Below are positions 1 through 9,800 of a stretch of DNA of 45,733 nt, one piece after another. The first letter of the stretch is position 1. The number at the start of each line of letters is the position of its first letter. Position numbers and translations under genes: made by a program. Where the stretch lies: contig CAJYAP010000006.1 of the NCBI GenBank assembly GCA_913065025.1, positions 1 through 45,733 on the forward strand. Reading direction: 5' to 3'. Source of the stretch: an uncultured Gammaproteobacteria bacterium. Lineage in GTDB: Bacteria; Pseudomonadota; Gammaproteobacteria; Poriferisulfidales; GCA-002705445. The notes under the pieces were generated by a model, which was not told where the DNA came from, did not search any database, and was given only the letters and a program-made list of their open reading frames with translations.

Positions 1-4
1 GTTT

Positions 5-146
5 TGGCTAGTTGACAATAAAGTTTAGTTTTTTCTCCTCCACTCAGTAAGAGCTAAACTTTTAAACGAATGATTTGAAGAAATTCTCCTTGTTCTTTTC
101 ATTCTTAAGATTTTAAACTTCAGTGTCAGCTAGCCATTTTTTCTTA
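5..146 (+). other. Imperfect ~24-nt inverted repeat flanking a ~90-nt AT-rich segment; possible structured ncRNA
   Basis: TGGCTAGTTGACAATAAAGTTTAG (5-28) pairs with CTAAGTTT-like right arm ...TTTAAACTTCAGTGTCAGCTAGCCA (about 113-136); followed on + strand by ATTTTTTCTT; nested AAGTTTAG/CTAAACTT. Confidence 0.35.
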
Positions 147-207
147 AAGAGTTAAAATTTTAAATAGTTATATATAGTTTTTTTTAAATAATGTTTTAAA
201 GTAAATT

Positions 208-714
208 ATGAAAAAGTTTTTAACAACCATATTAATATTTTCTCTGTTTGTCTCTGTTCAAGCTTCAGATGATATCTTAGATCAAAAAAAATATTTAAAG
301 TCAGCGCTTGGGGTCAGTGTTCTACCTATGCATAAATATTTAATCATCAAAGATGAAGTTGAAGATGGCATCTACGAGATTCTGAAAGATTCGTATCATA
401 CCCCTGTGATTAAATACTGGAAAGTAGGCGATAAAGTTGCTTTTATTCTTGAAGCAATTGGCAAACACGAATTTATAACAACTGGTTATTTAGTTGAGAA
501 TAATAAAATATCAGATGCTAAAGTAATTACTTATAGAGAGAACTATGGTTATGAAGTAAAATATGATTATTTTATAAACCAAATTAAAGGGAATTCATTG
601 AAGACAAGCAACAAGTTGTCCAAAAAACTTGCAAATATTTCAGGTGCTACAATGTCTGTGAATTCTATGAGAAAACTTTCCAAACTATCATTATTTTTGT
701 ATACAAAGATTTAG
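208..714 (+). CDS. Exported FMN-binding (FMN_bind) domain protein
   Basis: Signal peptide; C-terminal ISGATMSVNSM resembles the S-G-A-T flavinylation motif; convergent with apbE-like gene. Confidence 0.8.
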   Translation: MKKFLTTILIFSLFVSVQASDDILDQKKYLKSALGVSVLPMHKYLIIKDEVEDGIYEILKDSYHTPVIKYWKVGDKVAFILEAIGKHEFITTGYLVENNKISDAKVITYRENYGYEVKYDYFINQIKGNSLKTSNKLSKKLANISGATMSVNSMRKLSKLSLFLYTKI

Positions 715-1694
715 TCACTCAAATATTTCGAAAATTCAGTAGAGTATCTTTTTTCTAGCTTCCCATTTTTCATTACAGTTAACATAGAAGCTATGCCATT
801 TGAATTTGAAAAATTAATAATCTTTTTAGGATTCATGGCTATAAGTCCTGTGGCAAGACCATCAGCAATAGCGCACTCTTTGTGAATCACTGAAACAAGA
901 ATATTTAAGTTAGACACATTCTGAAGTGTCTTAGGATTTGTAATATGGCTTATTTCTAAACCCTCAAAATTAATAGTATCTATATATGTTCCAGATGTAG
1001 CAATAGAATTATTGTTCAGCAATACCTCTTCAATATATTGTTGATTATTAGTCGGGTCGTCGATAGCGATAGCTATGGCGTCTTCATATCTACTATAAGT
1101 TTTTATTTCACCACCAACATTAATTACAAAATTAGATATATTTTTTGATAGTAAATAATTATAAACGAGATCAACCGCATACCCCTTTGCTATTCCGGAT
1201 AAATCAATATTTACATGGGAAAATGGTTTTTTAATAAGATTATTACCTGATAAGACAATATCTTTGTAGGTATAATTCCTCTTTATATTTTTATTTCTAT
1301 TTTTTTTATCCAAGTAAAAACCTTTGGAAATTTTTATATCACCTAGTGTTATATCAAAGTACCCATTTGTTATATCGCCAACAATTTTTGCCTTATGAAT
1401 AATATTAAATAAATTAGAAGAAACAGATTTAAAAGTATTACCTTTAAATTCATTTAGAGCAGAGATCTCAGAAGTATTTTTATAGTTTGAAGCTGAATTA
1501 TCAATAATATTAAAAATATATTTAATATCTGAATGAATTTCACTTGGGTTTATAATTTTATCATTTTCTATAGAGATGTAATAAATTGCTCCAAAAGCAT
1601 TACCTCTTAATTCATAGTATTTATTAGCGCTGCATGCCATTAGGTGAGAAAAACAAAAAATTAAAAGAAATATTTTAAGCTTGTAGTAAGTCAT
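711..1694 (-). CDS. apbE: FAD:protein FMN transferase, ApbE family lipoprotein
   Basis: Lipobox-like MACSA; INVGGEIKTYS, SIATSGTY, ISHITNPKT, CAIADGLATGL motifs typical of ApbE. Confidence 0.88.
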   Translation of the reverse strand: MTYYKLKIFLLIFCFSHLMACSANKYYELRGNAFGAIYYISIENDKIINPSEIHSDIKYIFNIIDNSASNYKNTSEISALNEFKGNTFKSVSSNLFNIIHKAKIVGDITNGYFDITLGDIKISKGFYLDKKNRNKNIKRNYTYKDIVLSGNNLIKKPFSHVNIDLSGIAKGYAVDLVYNYLLSKNISNFVINVGGEIKTYSRYEDAIAIAIDDPTNNQQYIEEVLLNNNSIATSGTYIDTINFEGLEISHITNPKTLQNVSNLNILVSVIHKECAIADGLATGLIAMNPKKIINFSNSNGIASMLTVMKNGKLEKRYSTEFSKYLSD

Positions 1695-1779
1695 ATTTTT
1701 AAAATAATGTTATTGAATTAATTATAGCAAAATAGCCAAGAAGTATCTTTTTTATATAATACAAATTATAATTATATCT

Positions 1780-2391
1780 ATGATAATAAAAATACATAGA
1801 TTTCTTGGCATAACGCTGGTCTTATTTGTAATAGTTTTATCTATCACTGGCACATTACTTCAACATGCCGATGATTTTAATATAAGGCAGAAATATGCAT
1901 CTAGCTCAATTGCTAAAAGTTTTTATAACATTCAACCATGTGAAATTAAATCATTTCAATTAGAAAATAAATGGCTATCAATATGCAATAGTAATTTATA
2001 TTTTGAGACTAAGAAAATTGCAGATAATATTAACTTAGTAACAGCAGCTTATGTAAAGAATGGGAAATATCATATTCAATATGATAATCATGAAGTAGTC
2101 GTGAATAAAGATTCAGAGATATTAGGAATCAAGCATGTTGATGCCAACACAATAGATTCAAAAAATAAGGTAACCTTAAGTACAAAAAATATTCCAGAAA
2201 AACATAAAAACATTATTGAAAATAAAAGCATTGGTAAAACAATAACTTATGAAAGGATCATTGTTGATATTCACTCTGGTAGATTGTTTGGAGCAGTTGG
2301 CGTTACATTAGTTGATCTAGTAACCATAGGTATAATAATATTATCATTAACTGGAACCATAACGTGGTTTCGCCATAGAAAAGTATTCTAA
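1780..2391 (+). CDS. PepSY-associated TM helix domain protein
   Basis: N-terminal HRFLGITLVLFVIVLSITGTLLQH and C-terminal DLVTIGIIILSLTGTITWFRHRK, typical of short PepSY_TM proteins. Confidence 0.75.
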   Translation: MIIKIHRFLGITLVLFVIVLSITGTLLQHADDFNIRQKYASSSIAKSFYNIQPCEIKSFQLENKWLSICNSNLYFETKKIADNINLVTAAYVKNGKYHIQYDNHEVVVNKDSEILGIKHVDANTIDSKNKVTLSTKNIPEKHKNIIENKSIGKTITYERIIVDIHSGRLFGAVGVTLVDLVTIGIIILSLTGTITWFRHRKVF

Positions 2392-2439
2392 ACTATGTGG
2401 CACTATAAATTACTATTATATTAGGATAAAATATTTACT

Positions 2440-3006
2440 GTGAAAGAAGAAAATAATATATCAGATGTAGAATTATCACTGATCTCAGCTATATCTAGTT
2501 TAGACAATAAACTTGAAGAGCTAGACCATAATATATCCTTATTAGCTAAGAGTAGTAAAGATGCCTCATCAGTTTTTGATGAAAAAGAAATGAGTAATAA
2601 GATCAAAGATCTTGAAAACAAGATTTCAGATTTAAGTGTCAAAGTAAATAATGAGAATAAAGGTAAAACAAATCAAAAATATTTAAATACAACGCCTTCT
2701 AATAAAGGAAGGTCCTTAAATCAGAAAAAAGGTTATGCTATAGCAGAAAATCTTAGATTGAAAAGAATTGATGCTATTGAAAAATCGTTAAATGATTTAA
2801 TTAATAGGTTTGATATTTATAATGCTTCAAACTTAGATAACACTATGACCGCGCCAAGTGATCAAGTAGTGAATACTGATCAATCACATTCTTCTACTGA
2901 AGAATTTTATATGAGGTCAAAAGGAATTTTTTTCGGGTTCCTTTTTTCTATAATTCTTGTATTTTTATTAATAATTGTGTCAACGGGTACTAATATTTTT
3001 AGTTAG
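2440..3006 (+). CDS. Hypothetical protein with coiled-coil region and C-terminal TM helix
   Basis: ORF with heptad-like N-terminal region and hydrophobic C-terminus; no family recognised. Confidence 0.6.
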   Translation: MKEENNISDVELSLISAISSLDNKLEELDHNISLLAKSSKDASSVFDEKEMSNKIKDLENKISDLSVKVNNENKGKTNQKYLNTTPSNKGRSLNQKKGYAIAENLRLKRIDAIEKSLNDLINRFDIYNASNLDNTMTAPSDQVVNTDQSHSSTEEFYMRSKGIFFGFLFSIILVFLLIIVSTGTNIFS

Positions 3007-3023
3007 AAATTAGGAAAATATTT

Positions 3024-3212
3024 GTGAACTTTATTCTAAATTTTTTATTATTTTTTATAGGATTATTTGTAAAAATGTTCTCTTATACTTTATTGACACT
3101 TTTATTTATATTTTTTGGTTTAATATTTTTAGTTTATATATATTTCGGTAATGATATTACTTTCATTATAGAGAAATTTCATGAAACAATTCCTCAAGCT
3201 ATAGCTATCTAG
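3024..3212 (+). CDS. Small hydrophobic membrane protein, unknown
   Basis: Short ORF with two hydrophobic stretches, abutting rpoD stop. Confidence 0.45.
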   Translation: MNFILNFLLFFIGLFVKMFSYTLLTLLFIFFGLIFLVYIYFGNDITFIIEKFHETIPQAIAI

Positions 3213-5060
3213 TTATTCTAAATCAAGAAAGCTTTTTAATTGTTCAGAGCGACTTGGGTGCCTCAATTTTCTCAAAGCTTTGGCTTCTATTTGCCTAATT
3301 CGTTCTCTTGTTACATCAAATTGTTTACCTACTTCCTCTAAAGTATGGTCAGTATTCATGTCAATTCCAAATCTCATTCTCAGAACTTTGGCTTCACGAG
3401 GAGTTAATGAACCAAGAATACTTCTCGTTGCTTCACCAAGGCTTTCATTAGCAGCTGATTCCATAGGCGTTAGAATATTTCCATCTTCTATAAAATCTCC
3501 TAAATGAGAATCTTCATCATCACCAATTGGTGTTTCCATAGATATTGGCTCTTTAGCTATTTTAAGAACCTTGCGAATTTTGTCTTCTGGCATTGCCATT
3601 TTTATAGCAAGTTCTTCTGGAGAAGGTTCTTTTCCATTCTCTTGCGTCATCTGTCTAGAAATTCTATTAAGTTTATTTATAGTTTCTATCATATGCACAG
3701 GTATTCTGATAGTTCTAGCTTGGTCAGCTATAGATCTTGTTATTGCTTGTCTTATCCACCAGGTAGCGTACGTTGAAAATTTATATCCTCTTCTGTACTC
3801 AAATTTATCTACTGCCTTCATTAAACCTATATTACCTTCTTGTATTAAGTCTAAAAATTGTAAACCTCTATTCGTATATTTTTTAGCGATAGATATAACT
3901 AGTCGTAAATTAGCTTCAATCATTTCTTTTTTAGCACGTTTTGATTTTGCTTCACCAATAGACATCTTTCTATTTATTTCTTTAATTTCAATAACTGTTA
4001 AATTTGTTAGATCTTCTATCCTTTTAAGTTTTTTCTGAAACTTTTGTATTTCATCTTTGCTTTTTTTCAGTTTTGCAGAGTACTTTGGTTTTCCTTTAAG
4101 TCTATTTTGTACCCACGATAAGTTTGTGCTGTGTTCAGTAAAACTTTTTATAAATTCCCTTCTTGGCATTCCTGCTGAAGTAGCTAACTTTGCTATTTGC
4201 TTTTCATAATCTCTAATTTTTGATACAACCAATTTTAAATCATGTTTTAATTCTGTAAGTAATACTGGGACTATTCTAAATCTCATAAAATAATCAGCTG
4301 TTTTTTCTCTAGCTTTCAAAAGTTTTTTAGGGTCATTTTTTACAGCTGGTTGATTTGTCTTTTTATATAGTTTAATTAAAGAATCAAAGTGTAATTTTGC
4401 TTCCTCAGGATCAATACCAGTATCAACTTCTACCTCTTCCTCTTCCTCTTCCTCATCATCATTAGGGTCTTTGATTGTGTGGCTAGCTATCACTTCGTTG
4501 TCAGCATCAGGGTCAATAAATCCATTTAATAGATCGCTTAATTTTAATCTTTCAATTTCTTCATCATCATCATCGTCAGCATCGGGCTGGTCAATGACTA
4601 GAGCGTATGATGTTAAAAGTTTTTCTATCGTATTTGGGTAAAATGCAAGCGCGTGCGTTACTTGATTTAATCCCTCTTCAATTCTTTTGGCTATACTGAT
4701 CTCACCTTCTCTTGTTAGAAGATTTACAGTCCCCATTTCACGCATATACATACGAACTGGATCCGTGGTTCTTCCAAATTCCTGATCTACTGTAACAAGT
4801 GCCTGAGCCGCTTCTTCAGCCGCATCATCATCTGTTGATTGATTATCATCGCTTAAACTCAAAGAATCCTCATCAGGTGGTTGCTCTTGAACAATAATGC
4901 CCATTTCTGTAATCATATTGATAATATCTTCAATTTGATCAGAGTCCACGATTCCTTCAGGCAAATGATCATTCACTTCAGCATACGTAAGGTATCCTTG
5001 CTCTTTTCCTTTGGAAATAAGCTCCTTAATTTTTGTTTGTTGATCTTGATTAATTGCCAT
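3213..5060 (-). CDS. rpoD: RNA polymerase primary sigma factor (sigma-70)
   Basis: Region 1.1, acidic linker, [59 protein letters not shown]-terminal [23 protein letters not shown]. Confidence 0.98.
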   Translation of the reverse strand: MAINQDQQTKIKELISKGKEQGYLTYAEVNDHLPEGIVDSDQIEDIINMITEMGIIVQEQPPDEDSLSLSDDNQSTDDDAAEEAAQALVTVDQEFGRTTDPVRMYMREMGTVNLLTREGEISIAKRIEEGLNQVTHALAFYPNTIEKLLTSYALVIDQPDADDDDDEEIERLKLSDLLNGFIDPDADNEVIASHTIKDPNDDEEEEEEEVEVDTGIDPEEAKLHFDSLIKLYKKTNQPAVKNDPKKLLKAREKTADYFMRFRIVPVLLTELKHDLKLVVSKIRDYEKQIAKLATSAGMPRREFIKSFTEHSTNLSWVQNRLKGKPKYSAKLKKSKDEIQKFQKKLKRIEDLTNLTVIEIKEINRKMSIGEAKSKRAKKEMIEANLRLVISIAKKYTNRGLQFLDLIQEGNIGLMKAVDKFEYRRGYKFSTYATWWIRQAITRSIADQARTIRIPVHMIETINKLNRISRQMTQENGKEPSPEELAIKMAMPEDKIRKVLKIAKEPISMETPIGDDEDSHLGDFIEDGNILTPMESAANESLGEATRSILGSLTPREAKVLRMRFGIDMNTDHTLEEVGKQFDVTRERIRQIEAKALRKLRHPSRSEQLKSFLDLE

Positions 5061-5130
5061 TTATACAGATTCGAATGTAATAAACATATTTTTAGGGAAA
5101 AGGATTATACCATATAAAGTAAGATATATT

Positions 5131-6843
5131 TTAATAATTCTTTGCTTCCTCCTCAATTTCTCTTATTTCTTGCTGGGCAGTTGAAAACTCTTTTAAATTT
5201 GAAGGGTCAATATCCTTTAATTTAGATTTTAAGAAGTTTTTGATTGTTAGGCAAAGACATGCATTTAATTCTTTATCAGGATAATCATAATCAGTAATAG
5301 GCATTCTGCTAATTTTCTCCAAAGAAAGATAAGCTTGCTTATCATCTCTAAAATTTTCAAGTATTCCCCCTAATTTCATATTTTTATTTCTTTTTATTAA
5401 ATCAAGAATAGATTTAAGCAAAACAATTCCCTGATTATCTTTAATACGAAAATCATTTATTAAGTCTTCATTTATCTTGATATTCGGATTATGTAATAAA
5501 ATTAGTATAGCTTTTTGCAGAGGTGAAGTTGTTTTATATTGCTTATTATTAACAATAGTTTTTTGTTTATGATTTTCAGCGATATATTTAACTCCAACTT
5601 TTTCTTTTAAAAATTCATAAATAATATCTTTGAGAATTTTTGCATTTAATTTATTTAAAAGTGCATCTGCTTTTTGTAAATATTGTGTTTTTCCAGCAGC
5701 TGTATTTAAGTCTGTTTCCTTAGAAAATTTTATATAAATGAATTCTTCAATACTGATCTTTTTGTTAACACATTCATTCCATAATTTAATACCACCTTTC
5801 TCAATAATATTATCTGGATCATGATTTTCCGGAAGAAAAACAAAACTTATTGCGTCGCCATCTTTAATAACTGGCATAATATTTTCTACACCTTGCCACG
5901 CAGCTTTCTCTCCAGCTTTATCTCCATCAAAGCAACAAATAATTTCCCTAGTATATTTAAAGCACTGTATAAGGTTTTCTTGCGTTACTGCTGTTCCTAG
6001 AGTTGCAACTGAATTTTTAATGCCTGCTTGGTATAACTTAATAACATCCATATATCCTTCAACAATATATAAAAATTCTTTAGAGTCTTTGTCTTGTTTT
6101 GCTAAATGCAGGTTATATAAAACTCTTTTTTTGCTAAATAAAGAGGTCTCGGGAGAATTCATATACTTTGCCATAGGTTTTTCTTTATCTTCTTTTAATA
6201 TTCTTCCCCCAAATGCTATTATATTTCCAGATTGATCATGTATTGGAAACATGATTCTATCTCTAAATTTATCGTAAGAATTTTTATCTTTTTTTACAAT
6301 TAACCCTGCATCTAACAAGTTAGATTCTGTGTAAGCGTCACTCAAAGATTTATTTATAACTTGAAAATCGTCTTCCGCATAGCCAATTTGAAATTTTTTT
6401 GCAGTTTCCCCTGAGATCTTTCTTTCTTTAAGGTAGGAAATTGCATTTTCGGAATTTTTTAACTGATTTTCAAAAATTTTCTTTGCATCGTTTAACGAAT
6501 CTTTTAGAATTTTTCTAGCTTCATATATTTTACTGGTCTCTTTATCCCTAGGAATCTCAATTCCTAGAGTATTGGCAATAGATTCTATGGCCTCTGGGTA
6601 AGTTTTGTTAGTATGGTCCATGACAAACCCAATAGCATTTCCATGGGCTCCGCAGCCAAAGCAGTGGAAAAATTGTTTGTTTTCACTAACACTAAAAGAA
6701 GAAGTCTTTTCACTATGGAATGGGCATCTAGCCCAATAGTCGTTTCCTTTTTTTTCTAACTTTATATAATTACCGATTATGTCTACAATATTTGCTTTAT
6801 CTATTAAGCTGTCTATAAAATCCTTCGGTATACTTTTAGCCAT
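5131..6843 (-). CDS. dnaG: DNA primase
   Basis: CHC2 zinc finger CPFHSEKTSSFSVSENKQFFHCFGCGAHG; Toprim VEGYMDVIKLYQAG. Confidence 0.97.
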   Translation of the reverse strand: MAKSIPKDFIDSLIDKANIVDIIGNYIKLEKKGNDYWARCPFHSEKTSSFSVSENKQFFHCFGCGAHGNAIGFVMDHTNKTYPEAIESIANTLGIEIPRDKETSKIYEARKILKDSLNDAKKIFENQLKNSENAISYLKERKISGETAKKFQIGYAEDDFQVINKSLSDAYTESNLLDAGLIVKKDKNSYDKFRDRIMFPIHDQSGNIIAFGGRILKEDKEKPMAKYMNSPETSLFSKKRVLYNLHLAKQDKDSKEFLYIVEGYMDVIKLYQAGIKNSVATLGTAVTQENLIQCFKYTREIICCFDGDKAGEKAAWQGVENIMPVIKDGDAISFVFLPENHDPDNIIEKGGIKLWNECVNKKISIEEFIYIKFSKETDLNTAAGKTQYLQKADALLNKLNAKILKDIIYEFLKEKVGVKYIAENHKQKTIVNNKQYKTTSPLQKAILILLHNPNIKINEDLINDFRIKDNQGIVLLKSILDLIKRNKNMKLGGILENFRDDKQAYLSLEKISRMPITDYDYPDKELNACLCLTIKNFLKSKLKDIDPSNLKEFSTAQQEIREIEEEAKNY

Positions 6844-6844
6844 T

Positions 6845-9800
6845 TTATGCAGCTACACTATCTTTATTAAATATCTCTTCAATTTTAATAGCTTTAGGTT
6901 TTACTATTAAAAATTTTTCAATATAATCATCAAAATTTTCTAGTATATTTCTTGCCCATTCGCTATTTGTTTTGTCTAAGAAATCCATAATTGAATTCTT
7001 CAAAAAAGTTTCTTGATAAGGGTTTTTGTTTCTATTAATTTTTAGCGTTTCAACTAACTCAGGATTATATCTATCTTTAAATGTTCCATCTTCGTCTAAA
7101 ACTATTGCGAATCCTCCAGACATACCTGCTCCAAAGTTAACTCCAGTTTTACCAAGAACTATAACAATCCCATTCGTCATGTATTCGCACCCATGATCCC
7201 CAACACCTTCAACAATAGCTGTGGCTCCAGAATTTCGAACAGCGAATCTTTCTCCAGCAATACCCGCAGCATAAAGTTTTCCACCGGTAGCTCCATACAT
7301 ACATGTATTACCAATAATAACTGATTCATTAGATTTATAACTAACATCTTTTGGAGGATATATAACTATTTCTCCAGCAGCCATACCTTTACCTACGTAA
7401 TCATTTGCATCGCCTTCTAAAGTTAGGTTTAATCCTCCTGCATTCCATACCCCAAAACTTTGACCAGCTGTCCCCTTGAAAGCAATATTTATAGGGTTTT
7501 CAGCCATACGATAATTCCCATGTATTTTTGCTATGGAACCTGAGATACTTGCTCCAACAGATCTGTCAGTATTTTTTATATTATAGCTAAAACTACCGCC
7601 TAATTTTTTTTGGATCACATCTTTTGTATCTTTATCAATTTTTCTAGATAGGTCAGCTTTATCCCAAGGTGTATTATTTTCAACTTCACATATATGAGAA
7701 ATATCTTTATCAACATTAGCATCTGAAATAATTGGATCTACAATTAAATTTTTTAATTTACCATTTTCAAATTTTTTAACTTCGAGATTACTAGTCTGCC
7801 CAATAATATCAGATAATTTCTTGTACCCTAAACTTGCTAAAATTCCTCGAGTTTCTTCTGCAATAAATTTAAAATAATTCATAACCATTTCGTCTTTGCC
7901 TATAAAATGATATTTTCTTAGTACTTGGTTTTGTGTTGCAACCCCAGTTGCACAATTATTTAAGTGACAAATTCTTAAATATTTGCAACCCATTGCTATC
8001 ATTGGGCCAGTACCAAAACCAAAACTTTCTGCACCAAGGATGGCTGCTTTAACTACATCTACCCCAGTCTTTAAACCACCATCTGCTTGCAACCTTACAT
8101 TCTTTCTTAGATTATTAGCTCTTAATGTTTGATGTGTTTCTGATAATCCCATTTCCCAAGGTCCCCCAGCATATTTTATGCTTGATAAAGGACTTGCTGC
8201 AGTACCGCCGTCATATCCAGATATTGTTATGAAATCTGCGTAAGCCTTGGCAACTCCAGCCGCTATTGTTCCAACTCCAGCCTCAGCTACTAATTTAACT
8301 GATACAAACGCAGTAGGGTTTACTTGTTTCAAATCAAAAATTAGTTGCGCTAAATCTTCTATAGAATAAATATCATGATGAGGTGGCGGTGATATTAATG
8401 TTATTCCAGGATTAGCATATCTTAAAGTTGCTATTAGTTTGTCAACTTTATCACCAGGAAGCTGTCCACCTTCTCCAGGCTTTGCTCCTTGAGCAATTTT
8501 AATTTGAATAACTTCTGCATTCACTAAATAGTGTGGAGTCACACCAAACCTGCCTGAGGCAACCTGCTTAATTTTTGAATTTTTATCAGTGTTAAACCTT
8601 TTTTGATCTTCACCACCTTCACCAGAATTTGATCTTCCACCCATTTTGTTCATAGCTTGAGCTAAAGTTTCATGAGCATCAGGTGATAACGCGCCTAATG
8701 ACATTCCAGCAGAATCAAATCTTAAGAGAATATTTTCTATAGGCTCAACATCTTGCAAGGGTATAGGTTTTCTAGAGCTTTTAAAATCCAACATATCTCT
8801 TAAAACCATTTTTTCTCTAGAGTGAACTATATCGCTATATTTTCTATAATCTTCATATTTGCCGCTTTTTACAGCATCTTGTAAAGTCTTAACAACATCT
8901 GGGTTATAAGCATGGAACTCTTCTCCATGAACATATTTTAATAAGCCACCTTGTTTAATATTTTTTCTTTGGCTCCAAGTATTTTTTGCTAACTGCATTT
9001 GATCACTCTCTAGGTCACGAAATGTTGTCCCAGAAAGTCTATTTGTTGTATCGCAGAAGCATAAGTCCACGATTTCTTGATTTAATCCAACGCATTCAAA
9101 CAACTGAGATCCTCTATAACTAGCAATAGTTGAAATCCCCATCTTAGAGAGTATTTTATAAAGACCTTTATTTATTCCTTGTCTATAATTTCTAGTTGCT
9201 TGGAAAAATTCTGCGTTATCATCTGATTTTTCGATTATCATACTATTTAAGGATTGATAAGCTAGATAAGGATAAATAGCTGTCGCTCCATAGCCAATTA
9301 ATGCAGCGCAGTGATGAGAATCTCTAGCTGTAGCAGTTTCCACTATGATATTTGCTTTTGTTCTTAAGCCACTTTTAATTAATGCATGATGAACTGCGCC
9401 AGTTCCTAGTAAAGCGTGAATAGGAAGTTTTCCTTTCTTAATTTCTTTATCACTTAAAATTATAAATACTTTATTGCTCTTCACAGCTTCGATTGCTTTA
9501 CGAGTCAGGTTGCTAATAGCATCCTCAAGTTTTATATCAGCATCATAGTTTAGATCTAGTACTTTATAAGTAAATTTTTTGTTCTTAAGTTCTTGAAGTT
9601 GTCTAAACTTCCTGTAAGACAAAATTGGAGATTCTATTGTTAATCTATGAGCGTGCTTTGAGCCTTCTTCAAATATATTTAAATCTGGACCAAGGTAGGT
9701 TTCTAATGACATCACATTGCTTTCTCTGATTGGATCAATAGGAGGGTTGGTTACTTGAGCAAACTGCTGTCTAAAATAATCGTACAAAGATCTTATCTCG

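Noticed and set aside
1-146. Possible tmRNA or 6S RNA at window start
   Set aside because: No ANDxxxALAA-like tag coding segment and no recognisable 6S conserved elements; kept only as an unassigned inverted-repeat locus
3280-4038. Overlapping + strand ORFs (75, 90 and 155 aa) opposite rpoD
   Set aside because: Antisense to a highly conserved gene; no recognisable domain or SD; typical shadow ORFs
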